A DNA stretch of 64,000 bases from Lunularia cruciata (Eukaryota > Streptophyta > Marchantiopsida > Lunulariales > Lunulariaceae), in assembly GCA_948567375.1 (NCBI GenBank), contig OX419755.1, forward strand, positions 873,001-937,000, read 5' to 3'. Positions within the stretch are counted from its first letter, which is position 1; each line of letters starts with the position of its first letter. Positions 21,540 through 32,189 of this stretch are shown piece after piece. Below the pieces are notes generated by a model. It saw only the letters and a program-made list of their open reading frames with translations. It was not told the origin of the DNA and ran no database searches. A program made the position numbers and the translations under genes.

Positions 21540-22860
21540 AGCACAATGTTTGTTCATAATAGGTGAAGAAAAAGTAGTTCATAGGTGCTTGGAAGCATAT
21601 GAAGTAGGAGGAGTACTCAAGTCCTTACACTCAAGAGCATTTGAAAGACACTATGCCGTGAAGAACATATTGAAGAAAATCCTTGCAATGGGGTACTGGT
21701 GCCTACAATGTGTAAGGATACTCAAGCCTATATTTAAAAATGTGATGCTTGTCAAAGAATAGGAAAGCCAATGGCTATTTCTCAATGGGGAGGATCCTAT
21801 GGCCTAAAGAACATAGTGAAGAAAATTCTTGCAGCAGGGTACTAGTGGCCTACAATATATAAGGATACTCAATCCCATATCCAAAGTTGTGATGCTTGTC
21901 AAAGAATAAGAAAGCCAATGGCTACTTCTCAATGGCCTTTGATACCAATTTTGAGAAATGGGGAATTGATTTTGTGGGTCCAATTCAAGTGGTGACCCAA
22001 TTCACAAGGAAGTGATACATCTTGGTACACACTGACTATGCTACTAAGATAGTTGAAGCCAAGGTAACTTGGAGAGATGATGTGGAAATTTTCATCAAAT
22101 GTTTCTTTTGAAATATCATTTTGCATTACGTATATCCTCTAGAATTGGACAATGATTGAGGGACTCATTTTTTGAACTCACTTGTAGAGGCATTAACCAA
22201 GTACCTCCAAATAAAACATTAAAAGTTGACTCCTTACAACCCAAAAGCTAATGGATTGATGGAAAAGATGAATGGGTTGTGTAAAATTTTGAACAAGGTG
22301 ATGGTCAATTATGCCTATGATTAGGATACAAAGCTACTTGTAGCTTTGTGTGCGTATAGAACCACCAAAAGATTACAACAAAGCAAACTCCATATTTCTT
22401 GACATACAAATTGCATCCCATACTACCAATTGAATTTGAAGTACCATCATATTGTATCATGTGTGTAGAATGATTGTCAAAGGAGGAAAGTCAAGATTTG
22501 CAGATCCATCAACTAATGTGGTTAGGAGAGAAATGAGATAATGCAATGCAAACTACAAAGGAAACACAAGAGTAGAAAAAGGTCAGGCATGATAAGAGCA
22601 TATGGCCTATTGCTGTTTGGGAGGGCAACTTGATGTTGTTATATAAAAATATGCCAAATAGTTTTTTAGGCAAGTTGCACTTAAAGTGGATGGAGCCATA
22701 CCATGTAATGCACCTTTATGAGAATGGCTCTATTTAATTGACAAGCTTGGAAGGAAATCCCTTTGTCACTTGAGTAAATAGGTGGAGAGTCCCAAGATAT
22801 TGGATCATGGACTCAAATATGTACCAAGAAGTAGTAGTTGATGTTCTCAAGGACGTTCAC
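21540..22860 (+). pseudogene. E0 pol: integrase (main family), with internal duplication
   Basis: Aligned with E2 55900-57090. The HHCC zinc finger region (CDACQ-type CDACQRIGKP) is present twice, about 146 bp apart (see the repeat). The core continues with the equivalents of FEKWGIDFVGP (21950), VHTDYATKIVEAK (22030), DND..THFLNSLVEALTKY (22150) and NPKANGLMEKMNGLC (22230), where the D and E positions of D-35-E are mostly still readable. The C-terminus reads NGSI..TSLEGNPFVT and ends near GDVHI at about 22865. Many stops. Confidence 0.65.
21651..21942 (+). repeat. Tandem duplication of the integrase zinc-finger segment
   Basis: CTATGCCGTGAAGAACATA (21651) and CTATGGCCTAAAGAACATA (21797) begin two adjacent copies, with a 146-bp period, both running through TGTGATGCTTGTCAAAGAATA and GCCAATGGCTA. 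E2 has this segment once. The copies differ at many sites, so the duplication is old. Confidence 0.8.
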
Positions 22861-22864
22861 ATTT

Positions 22865-22877
22865 GAAGGAAGGGGTA
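22865..22877 (+). other. Polypurine tract of E0
   Basis: GAAGGAAGGGGTA immediately precedes TGTGGTAGCCACA at 22878. The same arrangement (GAGAGAAGGGGTA then TGTGG) is seen in E2. It fixes TGTGG as the true LTR start. Confidence 0.8.
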
Positions 22878-23357
22878 TGTGGTAGCCACATTTTTTTTAT
22901 TTTTGATGAGTTTTAAAGAAGAAGTCTATTGTTGAAACTCAATTAAAGCCAAATGAAGAAGAAGAGAGAAGAATCATGTGTTTGGATCCAACCCAAGGAA
23001 ATTGACTTTGTGTCAAAGGAAGAAGGACTCAGATTGGACTTAAAGAGTTGTAGACCCAAAGAAGGGATAATTTGCATCAAGTGATCAACCCAATCTGAAG
23101 AAACTATAATAACTTTTCTTTTGGCCACACAAATCAAGAAGGTAAGTGTAAACAAAACAACTACTTTGGGAGCAAGATGTAAATCGATAGTGATAGGAGC
23201 AAGACACATAGATTTGGTGATTTACAAGTGAAGTTTGACTGAAGAATGACCAAGAATTGTAGAAGTATAAAATCATGACTTCATCAAGCAAATTGTGCAA
23301 TGTTGATACCAAGTCCATATCTTGTCCTTCTTAAGAGTTATCCCTAAGGAATTATAT
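22878..23357 (+). mobile_element. E0 3' LTR, first part (L5)
   Basis: It starts TGTGGTAGCCACATTTTTTT after the polypurine tract. It retains the TATAAAA box P1 at 23266-23272, 388 bp from the start. Similarity to other LTRs fades after about 23357, just before the LCP start, and the LTR resumes at about 32150. Confidence 0.7.
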
Positions 23358-24180
23358 CTATGAGTTGATTGGCAAGGGTGACTTTTGAGAAACTATATTG
23401 AAAAATCCAAACAATGCTGATGAGGAGTAGTAGGTAGGTTCCTTCCATTGCGGTGTTGTGGGGATTGTTGGTCTCAAGAGTGCACTAGGCACTTGGCTGC
23501 TTGTGCTTGGATTGCTCTATTTGTCAATGTTTCATAGCTTCTTGTAGCCTGACGCTATTCCTACTATTGTTTGGATGCCAATCTCATTCTTGATGAAGCA
23601 ACTTGTCTACAATAGCTCCCAATGGTAAGCTCTTCCTTAGGGTTTGTTGTGTTGAATTTTGCGGGTCAACGTTGATCTTCACGGGTTGCTAGGGCTTGTT
23701 CATGCTCTGTTGTTATTTGGGGTTGTATTCTTTGGATATGGTGGGGTTTGTATTACGGGCCACAAGTTATTTGGCCAGATTCAAACCAGTGCCACCAGGC
23801 TTGTGGTATGTTCAGTCTACAAAAACTAGACTGTAAACACCCAGGACAAAATTCCCTTTCACATGTCATTCCTTACAAAAAAAAGCACTGAACTGATTTC
23901 ACAACACCAAGAATCATGAATGCTTACCAAAGATCAAGCTCCAAAATTGGCAACTCCAATTGGGAAACCCAAATAGCTGTACGCCAAGGTAATGACATAT
24001 TCTAAGTTCTTTGCAATTTTCTTGCTTGTCCTATCTTTCTCTCCTTCTTTGAACCTTCACCTCCTTCTAACTGGGTTCATAGTCGGCAGTTTCTTCTTGG
24101 AAACTGAAGTATTTCAGCTCTCCTCCTTCAATGTTGTTCTAACATAGGAACCTTCTCATATCCTGGACATCAAAGCATCC
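23358..24180. other. Unassigned DNA inside E0 3' LTR, left part
   Basis: About 0.8 kb unlike any LTR or coding segment in the window. No gene recognised. With 29780-32150 it forms one ~3.2-kb insertion in the E0 3' LTR, itself interrupted by L6. Ends not defined. Confidence 0.4.
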
Positions 24181-24841
24181 TTCACTGTGGTACCCACATT
24201 TTTCATTTTGGATGAGTTTTGAAGAAGAAGTGCCTTGTTGAAACCAAATTGAAACCAAATAGAGAAGAAATGAGGAGAAACCTGTGTTTTGATCAAGCCA
24301 AGGAAGTTGACTTCATGTAAGAGGAAGAAGGACTTGGATTGGATCAGACCTGAAGAAGTGCAGACCCAAAAAGGAATGTAAGGTTGCAGGTCAGGATTAC
24401 TGCGGGGGCCATATCTCAATGATGAAAATTTCAAATCATACATGCCATATCTCGTTGGAAGCATCTCGTTCAAGGCTTTCCATTTCCACCAAAATCATTG
24501 AGTTTGGAGGTTTGTAGCAGAAGTTACAAGCATTTGAAATTTTGGGAGTAGATGTATAGAGTAGTTGAGTGTCTTTGGGTTCATAGTACTTCGGGTCTCT
24601 ACGACTTCGGGTTAGAAGCTTCTTTGACTTAGGATGAAGGTGACTAAATTTGAGGTAGTCGGACCTTGGAGTGCAGTGAAGGTGACTTTGGGAGTCTTGT
24701 CAAAGGGATTAGAGGAAGTAAGAGTAGGTAAAGAATATGTTTAGGATACCAATGACTTCAATTTCAATTCTGATTGAAGATATGATAGAATTAGAAGAGA
24801 AATAGTAGTAGTGAATGAACCCAAAGTGCAAGATCACACTG

Positions 24842-25227
24842 TAAGTGTCTTTGGGTCAATTACATGAGCTATTAGTGGAAAGTAGGTTACAAATTGAAGG
24901 CGTAGATAGTGTACCCATGCTCTCAATTACAATTCTTGATGAAGATATAGTAGGATTAGCAAAGGAATTGATAGTAGTTAGATCCAAAGTAAGAGAGGGA
25001 GGAGTGCAAGTGTTTTTTGGATCAGTTATTTTAGGCATTAGAGAAGAGTGGGTCAGGAGATAAAGAGTTAGATAGACTACCTACTAGTATAATTTCAGAT
25101 ATGAGTGAAGAAGTAGTAGAAACAATGAAGGATTTAGTAGTTGAAGATAGACCCAAGGATAGAGTAGTATGTGAAGTTACTTCAAGATTAGAAACCAAGG
25201 AAGAATTAGACATCGGATCGAAGTAGT
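24842..25227 (+). pseudogene. LCP C-terminal tail, duplicated (short LTR L6)
   Basis: The first copy (about 24842-25005) is open and reads LGQLHELLVESRLQIEGVD. The second (25006-25227) is shifted and ends with a stop at 25225-25227. Same organisation as L3. The rest of LCP is absent, so the short LTRs cannot encode the protein. Confidence 0.6.
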
Positions 25228-26258
25228 AACAGTTTTGAGATTTGGAGAGATAGATATGAAGAGGTAGTTTGTCATTTTGGATCTATAGGTAGGAAAAGTT
25301 GTTGTAGAACGATATAGTTGTTAGTAACTGTCAAGTGCTCTACTTTTGAGAGTGACATTTGCAGTCATATGTTGTTCAGTGCTCATAATTTTTGAGAATA
25401 GGTAAAGCAAAGTGCTATGAAGCAGTGCTCATTGTTTGAGGTTAATTTAGAGTATCAATTCTTTGTCTATGTTTGTGAGTGTTGGGAGAAATTTGAAGTG
25501 CAAGTCAGAGTGTGTTGGATGTTAGATTCCATGGCCTTGATCTTCATTTTGAGTGATTGATTTTGAGTGAAGTGCAATCAGAGTAATGCTTTGATAAATT
25601 TGAGAGGAATTGTAGTGTTGGTAGTATTCTACATTTGTGAGTGCATGTGACAACTCGGAAAAGATCACTTTTGCAATAATCAGGTAAGTAAAGTTCGTTC
25701 CTGTAGAGATACTTGTCAGAAATTTCCAAATACAAAGCAAAGTAGCAATCCAGTTGTTCTTGGTTGCATCTTTAATCTCTCAGGTTGAAACTACACCCAG
25801 AAGAGAGTACACAAGCACTGACTTGCAGTCTTATCATGAATTAAGACTTCTTAATCACAACTCCATCAAATCTTTCCAAACAATCTTGATTGTGATGATT
25901 CAGGCTCTCCCAAAAATGGCACTTCACTACAAAACAACTTGGCCTCAAAATTGTGTTCCACCCCTCCACTGAAGGCACAACTTCTTTGATCAAAATTGCT
26001 TCACATCAACTTCACGCTGCACTCACAAATGCAGAATACTACCAACACTACAATTCCTCTAAAAAATTTCAAGGCATTGCTTTGATTGCATTTCACTTAG
26101 GATCAAACACATAGAGTAAAGATCAAGGCTACGGAATCCAACATCCAACAAACATATTGATTTGCACTTCAAATTTCTCCCAACACTCACAAACATAAAC
26201 ACAGAGTTGATACTCAGAATTAAGCTCAAACGACAAGCACTACTTCACAGCACTTTGC

Positions 26259-26322
26259 TTTATTTATTCTTAGAAATAATGAGCATTGAACAACATAATA
26301 CCGTGAATGCCACTCTTAAATA
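26259..26322 (-). promoter_or_regulatory. P2 box and poly(A) signals of L7
   Basis: TTAAATA at 26316-26322 (TATTTAA on the minus strand) and overlapping TTTATT at 26259-26268 (two AATAAA on the minus strand) about 50 bp downstream. This compact promoter plus poly(A) arrangement defines R and places the LCP gene in U3. Confidence 0.6.
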
Positions 26323-26439
26323 GTGAAGCAAACGACAGGTACTAACAACTATACCGTTCTACAACAACTCTTCCTACCTACAGATCCAAAATGACAATGC
26401 ACCTCTTCATATCTGCCTCTTCAGATCTCAAATCAGTTA

Positions 26440-28853
26440 CTACTCCGATCCGATGTCAACCTTGTCATTGGCTTTCAATTCCAATCCCGAAGCAACTTCA
26501 CTCACTACTCTGTCCTCAAGTTTCACAACTACTACTTTGTCTACCAATTCTACTAATTCTCCACTTTGATCTACAATTCATATCACAAGTAATCCTTCTA
26601 AATCTCTATCTCCCAACCCGCTATTCTCTAAAGTGTCAAATGTCAAATCTTAAGACACATGCACTCCTATCTCTCTTACTTTGGGTCTTTGTACTTCTTG
26701 TACTTCACTACAAATGTTAGCTAACTCCATTCTAACAAGATCTAGTCTAAGACACACATTGTTTCCTACCTCTAACATCTTCCTATCTACATGATCCCAT
26801 AGATGAATTAATAGATTATTCAATTCTGTGTCCTTTGCCTTCGTCTTGCACATCTCCTATACTAACAACCTCAGCTCATGCAATCTTGCCTCTTCAAGTT
26901 TACATTCAACTTATGTGCTTTGCATGGCCTTGATTTCATTGATGATTCCTCCTACTTCATCTGCTTCTCCTACGATTGTAAGCTTTTCCTTCTTCCTTTC
27001 TTCCTCCAATTCACTATGATACATCTGGAGCTCATCTTCAAATTCAGCCTTCAATGCCTCCTTCTCCCTCCAATTCAAAAATATTTGCTCTTCTGCTACT
27101 TGCACCAATCCTCACAACCAATCTTCTCCTCTATTGCGCTCCGCTAACTCTTGTTGCCTGGCTTGATCTTTCTCCACTGCCTTCTTCTTAAGACTCTCCA
27201 ACTCTTGCTCCATCACCACGGTAATTGCTTTTGAGTGAATGAACTCTACATGTGCATATGCAATTTCCCCTTTCAACTTTGCAACCAACACGGTCATCTC
27301 CGTTGCCTCCTCATGACTCTTTACTAATTCCTTCCTTGTCACCTCAAAGTGCTTACTCCAAAGAATGTCCTCAACCCAAAGTTCTTTGGCTTCCATCTCC
27401 ACCCTTGTCAACTTACTTTGCAACAACAATGTTTTTGCACTCCAGGTCTTAACTACTGCCAATTCATCCGGCACCTCAAGATTAGCACTTACCATCTCTT
27501 GCTTCTTCTACTATAACATCCTCAACAATAGACATACTACATTAGACAAATAGTCCACTCCTTTGCACTTTGCTTCATCAGCTCGGCCCTTGGGTTCCGA
27601 CCACTCTACCTCTTGCACCTTGCCCCAAAGTCGCGATCTTCGCACCTTCAAAGTTTCTTCTTCAGAACTTTCTCCTCCTTCCAGAGTAACTTTACTTGGC
27701 TCCACTTCCAATGCAATCATCATATTCTTACCCTTGGCAGTCCAGAGTTGTGCCACGACTTCCTCTCTGTTCTTCTTCTCACTTCCTTTTTCAAGCATGG
27801 AAACTTTGGGACTTGGCTTTCTTGCCTCAATCATCGGCCATCGTGTTTGCTGAACCTCCGCTCTGCCTTCGCTGTCACTGCTTGATTCTTCACTCTGTAG
27901 CATGAACTCCTCTTCTTCTCTTGACATTCTCACCTTTGATCTAGTCTCTCCCTCTGACTCTTCTTCTACTTCCGATATGGCTCTCTTTGTCTTTACTATC
28001 ACCGCCGTTGGGTTAAGCTTCGACACCTTTTGGGGCTGGACTGTTGCAACACAACTCTCAGGCTTGGCTCTCTTCTGGCCCTTGGAAGGTCAATTGCTAT
28101 GATTTTCTCCTTCCTATTCTCCTTGTAGTACTCATCTCCATCTCGAATTCTCTCTATATAATATTGCTCATCCACATCTGCCTCCTTTCTTAAATCCGGA
28201 TGAAAGTGCAAATGCATTGTATTTTGTTCTTCCAAAGTCAGCAAATTCAACCCAACATAAAAGTGTGCTGCAAATGGCACAAAGTAATGTGGTGGTATAT
28301 CCATTCTCCATCCCAAAATCATTTGCCCCACTCTTTGATGTAGACATTTTGCCCATTCTACTGCCTCTCCTGCAAACATTTGGCGAAAGAGCACCGCCTA
28401 TTGCATTGTAACATAGGTGGTTTGCTCTGGCTTGAACATTGGCATCATTGAGTTTACTATCCCTCTTTGCTCAAGGTCTCTATAACTGTCCACCTTATAA
28501 CCATTCTTAGTGCGAGGTCGATTGAACAAATTCCACACTTTGGCCGTCTCTTCTAAAGCATCATACTTCCGATAAAAGGTGGTACCTCCTACCACTCCTG
28601 CTTCTCTTCCCAAAACTACTCTCCAATCCACCTCCATCCATTGGGTGGGATTCCCTCTCTTTCCCTGGTGCTTTGGTCAATCATTACAATTGCTTGCTGC
28701 AATTTCTACCATGAAACTTGGAAAACTAAAGTTCCAGTTCCAGGCCAGGAACGTGATACAAAGTCTCATCAAGAGTTCAATCTGCACTATTACTTCTAAT
28801 CTACAAATTGCAAGCCCCCTCACCGCACTCTACTTACTCATTTTTGGGGCCAT
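26440..28853 (-). pseudogene. LCP gene, one of the best preserved copies (L7)
   Basis: Start ATG at 28853 (MAPKMSK then a stop). Blocks in order: RLEVIVQIELLMRLCITFLA; VLGREAGVVGGTTFYRKYDA with FNRPRTKNGYKVDSYRD (28398-28637); MLFRQMFAGEAVEWAKCLHQ, PPHYFVPFAAHFYVGLNLLT and DEQYYIERIRDGDEYY (27999-28394); Glu/Ser-rich linker (27511-28026); coiled coil (26911-27495) with VMEQELESLKKKA; and tail (26440-26853). About 805 codons over the span, with roughly five breaks. It lies between P1 (29010-29016) and P2 on the LTR. The N-terminal domain matches no family I recognise. Confidence 0.8.
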
Positions 28854-29009
28854 CGTGTGCTTCCTCACCTTCTTTCGATGGAAGATCATTCTCGAGATCC
28901 TAACCCACTCTTCTTCTTGCGGATTTGCAATTTGCATTACTTTAGGTCAACTTTGAATAGGAACTGGGTAGTGACTGGACATTGCTCTACTTCCTTGCAC
29001 CACTTGTAA

Positions 29010-29016
29010 TTTTATA
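29010..29016 (-). promoter_or_regulatory. TATAAAA box P1 of L7
   Basis: TTTTATA on the plus strand, that is CTATAAAATTA on the LTR strand, 379 bp from the LTR start and 157 bp upstream of the LCP ATG. Confidence 0.55.
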
Positions 29017-29779
29017 GTCTTGCGCCAATCAATCATTCTTCAGCTGCTCCTCCTCTCTTGTCTCCTATTTGGTGAAGTTGTTTCTTATCATTATCAAGAA
29101 GTTCTTGATCTTGAGGTCATTACTTTCTTCCTGCATACTTTCCTGATTGAGCCGACTCCAAAAAAGCTTGTTACAGGTTCTTTGGATCTGCTCATGCCGC
29201 CCAATACAAAGTCTCTCCTTCTCCTCCTTTGTCTTCTTGTCTTTGGGTCTTGACCTGAGGTCGACTTTGGGTTTTACTTCAAACTCCCGCTTCTTCTTAT
29301 TTCTTCCCGAGTTAGCCCTCTTTAGGCTCTATCCACTTACTTCTTCTTCAAATGCTAACAAACCCAAAAAAAAACAAAAAAATGTGGGCACCACAGTGCA
29401 GCACAGAGTTCATGTGAAGCAATTTTGATCAAGGAAGTTGTGCCTTCAATGGAAGAGTAGAACACAATTGTGAAGTGAAGTCATTTTGCAATGAAGTGCC
29501 ATTTTTGGGAGAGACTAAATCATCACAATCAAGATTGTTTGGAAAGATTTGATGGAGTTGTGATTATGTGTAAGAAATTCTTGTGATGAGGCTGTGATTC
29601 CTTGCTTGTTACTCTCTTTTGGGTGTAGTTTCTACCTGAGAGATTAAAGAAGAACACAAGAAGAACTAAAGGTGTTACTTTGCTTTGTATTTGACCAATT
29701 CTGAATCATATCTGTGTGGGAACAAACGTTACTTACCTAATTCCCGCAAAAGTGATATTTGCCGGGTTGTCACATTCAC

Positions 29780-32150
29780 TAAAGTCACTATCAAAACCCT
29801 TTGATTCTCTCTTCCCTTTCTTCTCCTTTAATTCCCTTCCTTTGCCTTTTTTGATCCCTTGCTCCTTTTTCTCTCTCAATTCCTCCTCAAGTTTTCTCTC
29901 AAAAAAACTCCTTGCTGCTCTTTTCAATTTTGAACCTTCTTCTTTGTTATCAGGAATTGCAAAAGAATACCGGAGTTCTCTACAGGTCTCCTCTCTTGCA
30001 CACTTGGTTCCTTGAAAGGAATTCAAAGGTCTGCCTATCTAGATGCAAAGAAAAGAAAAGAAAGCAATTGAAACCAAAATAAGACTGGTTAGAAGACCAA
30101 AATTATGATACAGAGGCTCAAAGGCTGCCTTTGCAAGCCTCTACAGATCACTTATCTTGCACAAAGAAGAGAAAATGACTTTGATACTTGACATTGATCC
30201 CCTTTAGCAGCCACATTTCCCAAAAAAAAGAACAAACTGATTTGCTTTCAAACGGAGAGTATACTATACTGTAAACTATTTATGGAGTGGAGATCATCTA
30301 CAGGTAATCAACTCTGCACAACACATGTTGTGACCCAGCAATTCCATTCCTTGAGACATAGGATCATCCATCCGTTGCATGACAATATCTCTTTGTCATT
30401 TTCTATGATCTGTCTAGGATGAGGAGCTACCCATAGCAAAACTTGAACATTCAAGACCTTCAACCCAAATCTTCTCTCTCTTGCACGGCTGACTGTCATT
30501 CAGACCCTACTCATTCTTGATACCCTTTCCTGAGAAAGGATCACCAAGTAAACTTCTCAAGTCGTCAATGTTGAGGCCAGATGCCCTGTCTCAACATATT
30601 CCTGACTTGCAATATCTCACAATGCCACCCAGCCACCCATCTGCCTCATCTCACACAAGCTTCAAGCCCTGCACATGAATTGTCACCTCTTCAACTGTCG
30701 CACCTCCCTCTCCTTGATCCTTCCCTTCTATATTTTCTCATCTATGTAGCTTCTTCAATATCTCATGATTTCTTGTCTTTGATCCTCCCTCTCCTGATTT
30801 CTTTTTGATTACTCTCAAGAAAAAAATCCCTTGCTGTTTTCAATCCTCCCTCTCTTGATTCCTTTTTGATTCCTCACAAGAACCCTTTCCCGTCTTTGAT
30901 TCTCACCCTCCTGATTTCTTTCACTACTGCAGTTTGGTTCCTTTTCTCTCTCCCTGACTCTTCTCTATCATCAAAACCCTTCAATCTTCCTTGACTCCCA
31001 ACTCCTTTGAGTATCTCCTTCTTTGCTAATGGCAAGACTCTTGAACTCTCATCTGATTTTTCTCCCTATCTCCTTCCCTCTCTGAATTCTCTTGCTTAGT
31101 CCTCCCATAACCCCGGCCAAAACCCTTTTTTGATAGATTCTTCTCTTTCCTTCCCTGTCTATTCCTTTGATCCTTCACTACCCCTACCAAAGATTCTTCA
31201 TTGTTTCCTTTCTTGAAAACCCTTCCGATACCTACCTTTGATATTTTGATCTTCCAACCTTCCTGCTTAGTCCAGACTTTCCCCTCAAAGGTTCCCTTGT
31301 CTAGACTACCCTTCTTTGATGCTTCTTCTTTCTCTATGTCCTTAGCTTGCACAACCCTAATCCCATTTGGATTTCACTTCCCTATCATTGGTTCTCCAGT
31401 TCATGCACAGCCTTCATATTTTAAAATCTCATATCTTGGCAACCAGCCCCTTCACCTTGAATTTGCCAGCCCTTCCCTTTGAAATTGCACTCTCTCCTCT
31501 ATATCTAGGCAGGCCTTTCCCCCCTCGGGAAAATCCGTTGTCAATTCATGTCCAAACCCTCTGTTCAGGTGTTGGTCTTCTCTCAAAAAACTTTCCGTTA
31601 CTGCCATGTCACTCTTTAGCAAGATCTCCTCTCAAACATTTTTCATTCCCTTACTGCCCTGGTCCTCTTCAGCAAGATCTCCTCTCAAACATTTTTCATT
31701 CCCTTACTGCCTTGGTCCTCCTCTCAAGGCCTACTTTCGAGAAATTATTCCCTTGACTCACCCTTCCCCTTCTCCCTAAGCCACACTTCTCCTTTCTTTC
31801 TTCTTCAAGGCACTCCCTTGAAGCTAAATACAAAATCTTTCACGCTGCCACTAATGAAAATATACTCCTAAGACCCAATAGCACAAACAAAGTCCCAAAC
31901 TCATGTAACATAAATTTAAGCTCTTAGTTTCTATAACACAAAGAAACTCCCGGCTCAAGCAAATTAAAAAAACTCTTGAGCTTATAGCAACACAAAACTA
32001 CTTCCGGCCTTTACAATAATATAGAAAATATTTCCAAGACAAGGTAGCGTAAATGACTCCCAAGACACATTGACATAAAAAATCAAAGTTCCTTGCAACA
32101 AAAAGAAGAGGAAAAAAACGTTCACACCAAGGCATCAAGAGTATGCGTGG
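29780..32150. other. Unassigned pyrimidine-rich DNA inside E0 3' LTR, right part
   Basis: About 2.4 kb strongly rich in C and T on the plus strand (runs of CTTCTT, CCTCTC, CTTGATTC). No convincing gene: the open frames are low-complexity, on both strands. It continues 23358-24180 across L6. It could be a non-autonomous element or captured genomic DNA. The TE class and its ends are not determined. Confidence 0.4.
31618..31722 (+). repeat. 53-bp tandem duplication
   Basis: AGCAAGATCTCCTCTCAAAC begins at 31618 and again at 31671. The two copies are nearly identical through TTCATTCCCTTACTGCC and GGTCCTC. A recent local duplication. Confidence 0.85.
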
Positions 32151-32189
32151 CATCAAGGGTATGTGTGGGCTATTTTCCCAATGATAACG

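Larger units (their letters stand above)
25646..29395 (-). mobile_element. L7: solo giant LTR with GTGCA duplication, nested in L6
   Basis: On the minus strand it starts TGTGGTGCCCACATTTTTTTG (29395) and ends ...CCGAGTTGTCACA (25646); 3750 bp. Perfect duplication GTGCA at 25641-25645 and 29396-29400. Removing it restores the L6 sequence ATTTGTGAGTGCAGCACAG, which matches other LTRs. It carries an LCP pseudogene, P1 (29010-29016) and P2 (26316-26322) boxes, and AATAAA at 26259-26264 and 26263-26268 (minus). Confidence 0.95.
24186..29774 (+). mobile_element. L6: short-subfamily solo LTR with TTCAC duplication, hosting L7
   Basis: It starts TGTGGTACCCACATTTTTC at 24186 and ends CCGGGTTGTCACA at 29774. 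Perfect 5-bp duplication TTCAC at 24181-24185 and 29775-29779. Without L7 and its duplication the LTR is about 1834 bp, close to L3 (1912 bp), and shares L3's ~400-bp segment (GGGGGCCATATCTCAATGA at 24412) and duplicated LCP tail. L7 is inserted 374 bp from its 3' end. Confidence 0.92.

Noticed and set aside
29733..30026. 97-codon Lys/Glu-rich minus-strand frame as a gene
   Set aside because: Low-complexity product of the pyrimidine-rich tract, overlapping the L6 end; no start context or homologous copy.
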